Source: Vicinamibacteria bacterium
Lineage (GTDB): Bacteria > Acidobacteriota > Vicinamibacteria > Fen-336 > JAGNNV01
DNA: 6,244 nucleotides
Assembly: GCA_016650185.1 (NCBI GenBank)
Contig: JAENWE010000462.1
Coordinates: 1-6,244, forward strand
Reading direction: 5' to 3'
Below, in pieces: positions 1 through 5,265 of the stretch. Numbering within the stretch: the first letter of the stretch is position 1; every line of letters begins with the position of its first letter. The position numbers and the translations under genes were made by a program. The notes under the pieces were generated by a model. It did no database searches, had not been told where the DNA came from, and worked only from the letters and a program-made list of their open reading frames with translations.

Positions 1-476
1 AACCGGGGCAACAACCAACCGGCGCCCATGTCGGCGCCGGCGAGGCCTACCTTGGTAAAGAGGAATGCGATCTTGGCCGTGTGGGAAGCAACCCGGAAGT
101 CGGAGGCCGCCGCGATCACGGCGCCCGCACCCGCCACCGTGCCATTGAGAGCCGCGACCACCGGCCGGCGGCATTCGCGGATCGAAAGAATCAGTTCGCA
201 GGTCACGCGCGTGAAGGCCAGCAGGTCCTCGATCGGCTTGCCGAGAAGAGCGCCGATGATGTCTTCGACGTCGCCGCCGGTGCAGAAGGCCCGACCGCGG
301 CCGGTGATGATGATGGCCCGCACTCCGGGTTCGGAGTCGAGGGCCCGGAAGGTGGCCGCGAGTTCCCGGTAGATCTCGAAAGTGAGGGCGTTCAGCCGTT
401 CGGGCCGGTTGAGCGTGAGGGTCGCGACACCGGTGGCCCGGTCATGCTCGTACAGAAACGACTCGGGTTCGTTCAC
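1..476 (-). CDS. Crotonase-superfamily (enoyl-CoA hydratase/isomerase-like) protein, partial, C-terminus outside window
   Basis: The first 158 residues of a protein whose family is usually about 260 residues long; the remainder lies beyond base 1. The crotonase fold is recognisable: LTLNRPERLNAL (residues 20-31), the first oxyanion-hole loop GRAFCTGGDV (61-70), the second NGTVAGAG (111-118) and ASDFRVAS (124-131). These proteins act on acyl-CoA thioesters in the cytosol. Aligned without gaps to rat mitochondrial crotonase, the two catalytic glutamates (Glu144 and Glu164) fall on Val120 and Phe140, so ordinary 2-enoyl-CoA hydration is doubtful. Asp149, in the segment GLAGADMGAG, is a candidate alternative acid. 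The GTG start lies 1 nt after the RidA stop and has GGAGG 8 nt upstream. It is the last visible gene of the four-gene operon. Superfamily membership is firm; the reaction (hydratase, isomerase, hydrolase or ring cleavage) is open. Confidence 0.9.
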   Translation of the reverse strand, partial: MNEPESFLYEHDRATGVATLTLNRPERLNALTFEIYRELAATFRALDSEPGVRAIIITGRGRAFCTGGDVEDIIGALLGKPIEDLLAFTRVTCELILSIRECRRPVVAALNGTVAGAGAVIAAASDFRVASHTAKIAFLFTKVGLAGADMGAGWLLPR

Positions 477-477
477 C

Positions 478-885
478 TTACCTGCCTCCAATCACCGCGG
501 TGGCCTCGATCTCCACCAGAGCCAGAGGGTCCAGTAGCGCCTTCACTTCCACCAGAGCCATCGCCGGATAGTGAGACCCCATGCGTGACCTCCAGGTTCC
601 GCCCAGGGCCTTGCGACATCGACGATACAAATCGATGTCCGTGACGTAGATCGTCATTCGACCCACGTCCTGCGGCTCGCCGCCCGCGTCTTCAACCACC
701 CTCAAAATTCGGCGCAGGGCTTCACCGAACTGCGTCACCATCGGGGGCTCGGCCTGATGGGGCTCCCCACCCACACCGATCTGGCCGGCCACGAAGAGAA
801 CCCGGCCGCCCTCCTTCCCGAACTGACCATGGGAGAAGCCGGGTGTCGGACCCAGGTCGGGTGGATTGATGAAATCGATGCTCAT
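478..885 (-). CDS. RidA/YjgF/YER057c/UK114-family protein lacking the RidA arginine
   Basis: A 135-residue protein, a usual length for this small trimeric cytosolic family. Family segments are GFSHG (16-20), VAGQIG (32-37), MTIYVTD (77-83) and the C-terminal HYPAMALVEVKALLDP (105-120) followed by VEIEATAV. Canonical RidA hydrolyses reactive enamine/imine intermediates to the keto acid plus ammonia and depends on an arginine (Arg105 in E. coli, in a PAR motif). Here that position is Met109 (PAMA), so this belongs to the non-archetypal Rid groups and probably does not handle amino-acid-derived 2-imino acids with a free carboxylate. A role on a CoA-bound enamine or as a ring-intermediate hydrolase would fit the neighbours but is inference. 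The ATG overlaps the SDR stop as ATGA, and a GGGGGAGGG ribosome binding site lies in the SDR C-terminus, so translation is likely coupled. Confidence 0.93.
   Translation of the reverse strand: MSIDFINPPDLGPTPGFSHGQFGKEGGRVLFVAGQIGVGGEPHQAEPPMVTQFGEALRRILRVVEDAGGEPQDVGRMTIYVTDIDLYRRCRKALGGTWRSRMGSHYPAMALVEVKALLDPLALVEIEATAVIGGR
485..489 (-). promoter_or_regulatory. Ribosome binding site of the crotonase gene (supports GTG start)
   Basis: On the minus strand a perfect GGAGG lies 8 nt upstream of GTG 476-474, inside the last codons of the RidA gene. It fixes the non-ATG start of the crotonase-like gene. Confidence 0.75.
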
Positions 886-1658
886 GAGAGAAGCCCTCCC
901 CCGTCGATGACCAGGGCCTGACCGTTGATGCCCCGGCCCTCTTCGGAGCAGAGCATGACCACGACGCTCGCCACTTCACGGGTAGTGAGGAGTCGTTTCT
1001 GGGGCGACTGGTTCTTGATCGTGTCCAGGGCCTGCTCGGCGGAGAGGCCGGTCTTCTCCACGATTCGGCCGACGCTCTGCGAAACCATGTCCGTGTCCAC
1101 GAACCCCGGGCAGACCGCATTGGCGGTGATGCCATTCGCCGCCACTTCCGCGGCCAGGCAGCGGGTGAAGCCCAGAACCGCGTGCTTTGAAGCGGCATAG
1201 GCGGCAATGTAGCGAGCCCCGAAACGAGCGGCCACCGAAGCGATGTTCACCACCCGTCCCGAACCCCGCTCGATCATCCTGGGCAGCGCGGCCTGGGTGC
1301 AGAGGAAGGTGGCCGTGACGTTGATGGCGAAGATCCGGTTCCACTCCTCCAGCGAGATCTTGGCGACCGGCGCCGAGGACGCCACCCCGGCGTTGTTGAT
1401 CAGGAAGTCGATGGGTCCGAGCGCCTGCTGGACCTTCGCCACCAGGGCGAGCGCCTGATCGGGCCTGGACAGATCGGCGATGAAATACTGCGCGCGGCCG
1501 CCCGCAGCCGCGATCTCCTCGGCCACGCCTTTTACCTCGGACTCCGTCCGCGCGCTGAGGGCGACTTCGGCCCCCTCGCCCGCGAGGCTCCTGGCGATCT
1601 CGGCTCCTATTCCACGACCACCCCCGGTGACCAGAGCGACCTTGCCGTTGAACTTCAT
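882..1658 (-). CDS. Short-chain dehydrogenase/reductase (SDR), FabG-like 3-hydroxyacyl/3-oxoacyl type
   Basis: A 258-residue classical SDR. Visible motifs are the cofactor loop TGGGRGIG (11-18), Asp62 (adenine pocket), NNAG (88-91), the catalytic tetrad Asn113-Ser141-Tyr154-Lys158 (YAASK) and CPGFVDTDM (183-191). The C-terminal part ends ALVIDGGGLLS. Arg37 follows beta-2 (ALSART) with no acidic residue at the strand end, which favours NADP(H) over NAD(H); this is inferred from family rules. It probably interconverts a hydroxyl and a keto group on a CoA-bound intermediate, comparable to 3-hydroxyacyl-CoA or 2-hydroxycyclohexanecarboxyl-CoA dehydrogenases of the family, but the substrate cannot be read from sequence. 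The ATG at 1658 has GGAGAG 8 nt upstream and lies 19 nt after the creatininase stop; the TGA overlaps the next start. All catalytic residues are present. Confidence 0.95.
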   Translation of the reverse strand: MKFNGKVALVTGGGRGIGAEIARSLAGEGAEVALSARTESEVKGVAEEIAAAGGRAQYFIADLSRPDQALALVAKVQQALGPIDFLINNAGVASSAPVAKISLEEWNRIFAINVTATFLCTQAALPRMIERGSGRVVNIASVAARFGARYIAAYAASKHAVLGFTRCLAAEVAANGITANAVCPGFVDTDMVSQSVGRIVEKTGLSAEQALDTIKNQSPQKRLLTTREVASVVVMLCSEEGRGINGQALVIDGGGLLS

Positions 1659-1677
1659 GTCCTATTCTCTCCAAGGG

Positions 1678-2439
1678 TCATGAGGCTTCGCCGCCACTTT
1701 GGACTGCGATCACGGCATCGGCAAGGATGGATGCCAGGATGCCGAGAGTTTCGCGGCCTTCATCGGCCGAGGCATCCTTGGGAAAGCCAAAATAGGCGGT
1801 GGGGCCGCCCGCTTCTTCGAAGGTTTTCTTGCCCTCTCGGATGGCCTGAGAGAGCGAGGCCGGATTCGAGGCCAGGGAAACCCTGATGGACTCACGAACC
1901 GTTTCGGGGCGCGCCGCCATCACCATGGAGGTCTCGAACTGGCCGGCATGGCAAGCGCCGCTTTTGAACTCTTCGCTGAGGCGGAGCGCCCAGGGCTTCT
2001 TGGTAATGTCCGGAAAGGTCACGGCGAGGCCAGAAATCTCGCGGGCGACGCGCACGGCTTCGTGAAGCGAGGCGATGTGCGACGGGTCGAGGTGGGAGTT
2101 CGCGAGAAGAATCCTCGCGAACCCGGCGCGATGGAGGCTGGCGAGAACGTCCACCAGAACCGCGGTCACCGTCTCCGGCCTCAGAGAGAGCGTCCCCGCG
2201 AAGCCTTCGGCAAAGCCTGCGGAGGTGAACTGGAGAGCCGGAGCGATCACCACGGGAGAGACGCCGCGCGCTTCGAGAGCCATGGCGCCCGCCGCGGCCA
2301 TGGCCCGGGCGATGATCACGTCGCTGTGCAGAGGCAGGTGAGGGCCATGCGCCTCAATCGCGCCGATGGGGACGATGACAAGGGCTTCCGGGCCCATGTC
2401 CTGAACCTCAACGAACGTCATCTCCGCCAGATATTTCAT
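1678..2439 (-). CDS. Creatininase-family metal-dependent amidohydrolase
   Basis: A 253-residue protein of the creatininase family (creatinine amidohydrolase, FAPy deformylase ArfB, MftE-type peptidase), which uses two divalent metals to cleave amide bonds, often cyclic ones. The family signature PIGAIEAHGPHLPLHSD (24-40) supplies Glu29, His31 and Asp40. A second segment, NSHLDPSH (114-121), replaces the common NGHGGN or creatininase NGHYEN, giving His116 and possibly Asp118 as ligands. HAGQFETS (164-171) has Gln167 where Glu is usual, while Glu169 is kept. I chose the ATG at 2439 because the family begins at about this point (KYLAEMTF) and an upstream in-frame start at 2532 would overlap the divergent ligase gene. 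The ribosome binding site is weak (AGGG, 3 nt away). It is the first gene of the operon. The substrate is unknown; a lactam or amide intermediate of the neighbouring CoA pathway is a reasonable guess. Confidence 0.92.
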   Translation of the reverse strand: MKYLAEMTFVEVQDMGPEALVIVPIGAIEAHGPHLPLHSDVIIARAMAAAGAMALEARGVSPVVIAPALQFTSAGFAEGFAGTLSLRPETVTAVLVDVLASLHRAGFARILLANSHLDPSHIASLHEAVRVAREISGLAVTFPDITKKPWALRLSEEFKSGACHAGQFETSMVMAARPETVRESIRVSLASNPASLSQAIREGKKTFEEAGGPTAYFGFPKDASADEGRETLGILASILADAVIAVQSGGEAS

Positions 2440-2468
2440 TGACCCTGATTCCCGCTCGCCCGTATTCT
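2439..2468 (+). promoter_or_regulatory. Candidate sigma70-type promoter for the CoA ligase gene
   Basis: In the short divergent spacer, TTGACC (2439-2444; 5 of 6 matches to TTGACA) and TATTCT (2463-2468; 4 of 6 to TATAAT) are separated by 18 nt on the plus strand. Initiation would fall near 2475, leaving a leader of about 30 nt before the TTG start. The -35 box overlaps the creatininase start codon. A 6-bp inverted repeat, CGCTCG (2453-2458) and CGAGCG (2478-2483), brackets the -10 box and might be an operator. I found no equally good promoter on the minus strand, although the operon must start in or near this spacer. Prediction by eye only. Confidence 0.4.
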
Positions 2469-2489
2469 CGCCGCACCCGAGCGAAAAAC

Positions 2490-2495
2490 GGAGAG
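2490..2495 (+). promoter_or_regulatory. Ribosome binding site of the CoA ligase gene (decides TTG start)
   Basis: GGAGAG lies 8 nt upstream of TTG 2504-2506, the same motif and spacing as before the SDR gene. The encoded N-terminus (PNIPEFINLADYCLD) is a plausible ligase start, so TTG is preferred over downstream candidates. Confidence 0.7.
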
Positions 2496-2503
2496 CGCCG
2501 CCT

Positions 2504-4036
2504 TTGACCCCGAATATTCCTGAATTCATCAATCTCGCCGACTATTGCCTGGACGCCCGGATTCGGGACGGCCAAGGAGAGCGGCGGGCCCTGATCACGG
2601 ACACCGGGGAGTACACCTACGCCGAGGTTCAGAGGCGGGCCAACCGTTTCGCCGCGGTTCTGCATGGGGCGGGCGTCGATCCCGAGCAGCGGGTGCTCAT
2701 CGCGATGAGCGACTCGGTTGACTGGGTGGCCGCGTTTTTCGGGGCGTTGAAGCTGGGCGCGGCCGTGGTCATGGCGAACCCCGGCCTCAAGAAGGATGAG
2801 ATCGAATACTTTCTGGGATACACCCGATCCAAGGTGGTGGTGACGGACCTGGCGTCCGCTGCCGTGTTTCGTGAAGCGGCGGCGACGGCGCCCACCTTGC
2901 GTGAGGTCCTGGTCCTGGGCGAGGACAACCTCACCCGGAGGCTCGCATCCGCGAGCGACGCCTTCGAGACCTTCAAGACACACCGTGACGATGCGGCGCT
3001 CTGGCTCTTCTCCGGCGGCACCACGGGACGGCCCAAGGGAGTGGTGCAAACCCACCGTTCCTTCATCAACACCACGGAGCTGTACGCGAAGGGCTCCCTG
3101 AGCTATTCGGAGGCGGACATCACGCTATCTGTGCCGAAGCTCTTCTTCGGCTACGCCACGGGGTCGAATCTGATCTTTCCATTCTCGGTGGGCGCCACGT
3201 CCGTCCTCTTCGCGGAGAAGTCCACCGCCGAGGCGATCTTCGCTCGGATCGCGAAACACCGACCGTCCATCCTTATCAACGTGCCGACCATGGTGCACCA
3301 GATGACCTCGCACGGGGACGCGGCGAAGCAGGATCTGAGCAGCGTGCGTGCGACCACATCCGCGGGCGAGGCGCTGAGCGAAGAGTTGTATCGCCGGTGG
3401 CAGAAACTCTTCGGAGTGCCCCTCCTGGACGGCTTGGGCACCGCCGAGATGTGGCACATCTTCCTGACCAACACCGTGTCGGAGGTTCGACCCGGAAGTC
3501 TTGGCCGCGCGGTTCCGGGATTCGACGTGCGCGTCTGCGACGACGACGGGCGCGAGCTGCCACGGGGCGAAACCGGATTCCTGTGGGTACGCGGAGACTC
3601 TCGGGCCATCGCCTACTGGCACGAAATGGACAAGACGCGCCAGGTGTTCAGAGGCGAGTGGTACGCCTCGCGGGACATGGTCCGGCAGGACGAAGACGGC
3701 TTCTTTCACTACTGCGGCCGCGACGACGACATGCTGAAGGTCGGAGGCCGATGGCTCGCGCCCGCCGAAGTCGAGAACTGCTTGCAGCAGCACTCGAATG
3801 TGGCCGAGGCCGCGGTGGTGGGTGTGCCGGACGCACAGGGCCTGGTCAAGCCTTGGGCCTACGTGGTGGCGCGATCCTGCCCCGTCGAGGCGCGCGCATC
3901 GTTCGCCGAAGATCTGAGGGCGTTCACTCTCGAGCGGCTCGAGCCCTACAAAGCGCCGAGGCAGGTCGTGGTTCTGGAAGCCATGCCGCGAACCCATCTG
4001 GGCAAGATCGATCGGGGGCAGTTGAAGAAGATGTAG
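2504..4036 (+). CDS. Benzoate-CoA ligase-family (AMP-forming) aryl-CoA synthetase
   Basis: A 510-residue, full-length acyl/aryl-CoA synthetase of the adenylate-forming (ANL) superfamily. It would activate a carboxylic acid to its acyl-AMP and then the CoA thioester in the cytosol. Motifs in order: P-loop FSGGTTGRPKG (169-179), substrate-pocket segment KLFFGYATG (212-220), A5 region DGLGTAEMWHIFLTN (309-323), Asp391 in WYASRD, hinge GRDDDMLKVGG (405-415) and A10 LGKIDRG with catalytic Lys501. KLFFGY, AEMWHIF and the hinge-following LAPAEVE resemble benzoate-CoA ligases (BadA/BclA type, which have KLFFAYG and STEMLHIF) more than acetyl- or long-chain acyl-CoA synthetases. An aromatic acid such as benzoate or 2-aminobenzoate is thus the likely substrate; the exact acid is not determinable. 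It starts with TTG behind GGAGAG, ends with TAG, and is divergent from the creatininase operon by 64 nt, suggesting shared control. All key residues are present. Confidence 0.94.
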   Translation: MTPNIPEFINLADYCLDARIRDGQGERRALITDTGEYTYAEVQRRANRFAAVLHGAGVDPEQRVLIAMSDSVDWVAAFFGALKLGAAVVMANPGLKKDEIEYFLGYTRSKVVVTDLASAAVFREAAATAPTLREVLVLGEDNLTRRLASASDAFETFKTHRDDAALWLFSGGTTGRPKGVVQTHRSFINTTELYAKGSLSYSEADITLSVPKLFFGYATGSNLIFPFSVGATSVLFAEKSTAEAIFARIAKHRPSILINVPTMVHQMTSHGDAAKQDLSSVRATTSAGEALSEELYRRWQKLFGVPLLDGLGTAEMWHIFLTNTVSEVRPGSLGRAVPGFDVRVCDDDGRELPRGETGFLWVRGDSRAIAYWHEMDKTRQVFRGEWYASRDMVRQDEDGFFHYCGRDDDMLKVGGRWLAPAEVENCLQQHSNVAEAAVVGVPDAQGLVKPWAYVVARSCPVEARASFAEDLRAFTLERLEPYKAPRQVVVLEAMPRTHLGKIDRGQLKKM

Positions 4037-4072
4037 AAGGGCGGCCCTCGGCGCGTTCGGGTGGAAGCGACT

Positions 4073-4510
4073 TCAGCGCTCTGCGCGGTTCAAGCCCAGG
4101 CGCGCATCGACCAGAGTGACGATTTCGTCGAGAGCGTCGAAGCGAAGTCCCCGCTGGCCGGCCTCGAGCTTACGAAGAATCGCTGTCCCCTCCTCGCCCG
4201 CGAAGCGCGCCGCCTTGAAGTTGGTCGGAAGGCCCACCTGCAGGACGTTCTTCGGCTGATCGGGTGGACGAAAGGCCTGCGGATCGGGGCTTGCGAGCGT
4301 CATCAACGCCGGATCGAACTCCGTCCACACGCCGGGGTCGGCGTAACAACTCTCCAGGGCTTCGGTCTCGATGGCCGGGACACGCTTGAGATAGGGCAAC
4401 GGGGGCATGTTCATGATCGCCAGGCAGGGCACGCGCGCCTTCGCGATGCGGGCCATCAGATCGCGCACCCCGGGGGCGCCGTACTGGGCCTCCTGCATGC
4501 CCAGCACCAC
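4073..4510 (-). CDS. Conserved-looking hypothetical protein fragment, probably an N-terminally truncated gene remnant
   Basis: The frame from GTG 4510 encodes 145 residues with normal codon bias for this window, but I cannot assign a firm family. It contains LVVLGMQEAQYGAPGVRDLM-like strand-helix sequence, an IMNMPPLPYL segment and VLQVGLPTNFKAARF. These look like part of a Rossmann-type or dehydrogenase-like domain, without a GxGxxG motif. The same frame stays open, with coding-like third positions, back to about 4612 (for example GLRPLLDVSSTKLPGSL and PEDVDPGAFDLVV) and has no ATG, GTG or TTG start there. The annotated GTG would cut a beta strand and has no ribosome binding site. It follows the HD gene stop directly. 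I infer a broken or truncated gene rather than a native small protein. A frameshift at a C6 run (minus strand) near 4616-4621, which would fuse the frame to the HD gene, is a less likely alternative. Confidence 0.55.
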   Translation of the reverse strand: MVLGMQEAQYGAPGVRDLMARIAKARVPCLAIMNMPPLPYLKRVPAIETEALESCYADPGVWTEFDPALMTLASPDPQAFRPPDQPKNVLQVGLPTNFKAARFAGEEGTAILRKLEAGQRGLRFDALDEIVTLVDARLGLNRAER

Positions 4511-4610
4511 AAGATCGAAGGCACCCGGATCGACGTCCTCGGGCGCCGCGCCGGAAAGGGAGCCCGGAAGCTTCGTCGACGAAACGTCGAGCAGCGGGCG
4601 TAGGCCGAGA

Positions 4611-5204
4611 TCAGGCGGGGGGCGTGCCTTGCAGACCGATCTCCTCCGCCACCGGCTTCAGGGCCTCGATGATGAACGCGGTGTGCTCTTCGATGGTCCG
4701 GCCTACCGCTTCGGCGCCGCCGAAAATGTAGGACCGATCAACGGAACGGGCAAACGCCTTGTCCTTGAACTTCTTCACCACCGACTCGACGGGAAGATCG
4801 TGGATGCTCTTCGAGGGGCGGACCTTCACGCAGGCGCCCACGAAGCCGACCAGTTCGTCGCAGGCGTAGATCGCCTTCTTGAGCGGAGTGTCGCGGAGAA
4901 TGTTCATGTAGTCGGCGTGTGAAGAAATGGCTTCGATGATCTCTTCCTCATAGCCGCGCTCGCGCAGGATGTGCTGGCCGAGCACCAGATGCGTCTCTTC
5001 GGTCGGATGCTTTTCGTAGTCGAAATCGTGAAGCAGGCCGACGATGCCCCACCTCTCGATCTCGGCCTCGTCGGTGATGCCATAGTGGCGCGCGTAGGCC
5101 TTCATAGCCGTCTCCACCGCCACTCCGTGTTTGCGAAGCGCGTCGGTCAGCGTGAATTCGTACAGAAGCGCGAGCGCCTCGGCGCGGGTCTTTCGTTCAG
5201 CCAT
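4611..5204 (-). CDS. HD-domain protein, putative metal-dependent phosphohydrolase
   Basis: A 197-residue soluble protein with a single HD domain. The H...HD...D metal site is readable as His26 (LRKHGVAVE), His59-Asp60 (GLLHDFDYEKHP) and Asp116 (ACDELVGF), with His96 in SSHADYM as a possible extra ligand. The family includes stand-alone HDIG-type hydrolases acting on nucleotides or other phosphate esters; the substrate is not known. The start is uncertain: ATG 5204 (MAERKTRAEALALL) best matches where such proteins begin, while ATG 5216 adds four residues and is nearer to the G-rich AAGGGGGGGG stretch, which lies 14 nt upstream of it. Neither has a well-spaced ribosome binding site. It lies 61 nt after the class V PLP enzyme on the same strand, possibly co-transcribed. 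The C-terminus EIGLQGTPPA and TGA stop look natural for the family. Confidence 0.9.
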   Translation of the reverse strand: MAERKTRAEALALLYEFTLTDALRKHGVAVETAMKAYARHYGITDEAEIERWGIVGLLHDFDYEKHPTEETHLVLGQHILRERGYEEEIIEAISSHADYMNILRDTPLKKAIYACDELVGFVGACVKVRPSKSIHDLPVESVVKKFKDKAFARSVDRSYIFGGAEAVGRTIEEHTAFIIEALKPVAEEIGLQGTPPA

Positions 5205-5265
5205 CAAAGCGATCATAGACCGCTGCCGCACCCCCCCCTTGGCCCGGGCGGCCGGTCGCCAGCGT

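Noticed and set aside
1699..2442. Long open frame (247 codons, plus strand) opposite the creatininase gene
   Set aside because: Antisense shadow of high-GC coding sequence. The translation is Arg/Gly/His-rich with no family motif, while the minus-strand frame has clear creatininase signatures.
2440..2532. 31-residue N-terminal extension of the creatininase-family protein
   Set aside because: It would overlap the divergent ligase start and its ribosome binding site, and the family begins at about the ATG at 2439.
3125..3997. Open frame of 290 codons on the minus strand inside the CoA ligase
   Set aside because: Mirrors the ligase codons. The ligase frame carries all ANL motifs and this one has none; overlapping minus frames at 2408-3055 and 3151-3609 are rejected likewise.
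4037..4072. Possible bidirectional terminator between convergent genes (AGGGCGGCCCT at 4038-4048)
   Set aside because: The inverted repeat leaves no workable loop unless the stem shrinks to 3 bp, and there is no T run on either strand.
4061..4603. Open frame of 180 codons (plus strand) opposite the hypothetical fragment
   Set aside because: The translation has no recognisable motif. The minus frame has the more protein-like sequence and codon pattern, although this is the least clear-cut strand decision in the window.
5231..5238. C8 homopolymer (G8 on the minus strand) upstream of the HD gene as a phase-variation tract
   Set aside because: It lies in the intergenic leader outside any coding frame and not between recognisable promoter boxes. 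A single tract in high-GC DNA is weak evidence; read support for its length would be worth a glance.
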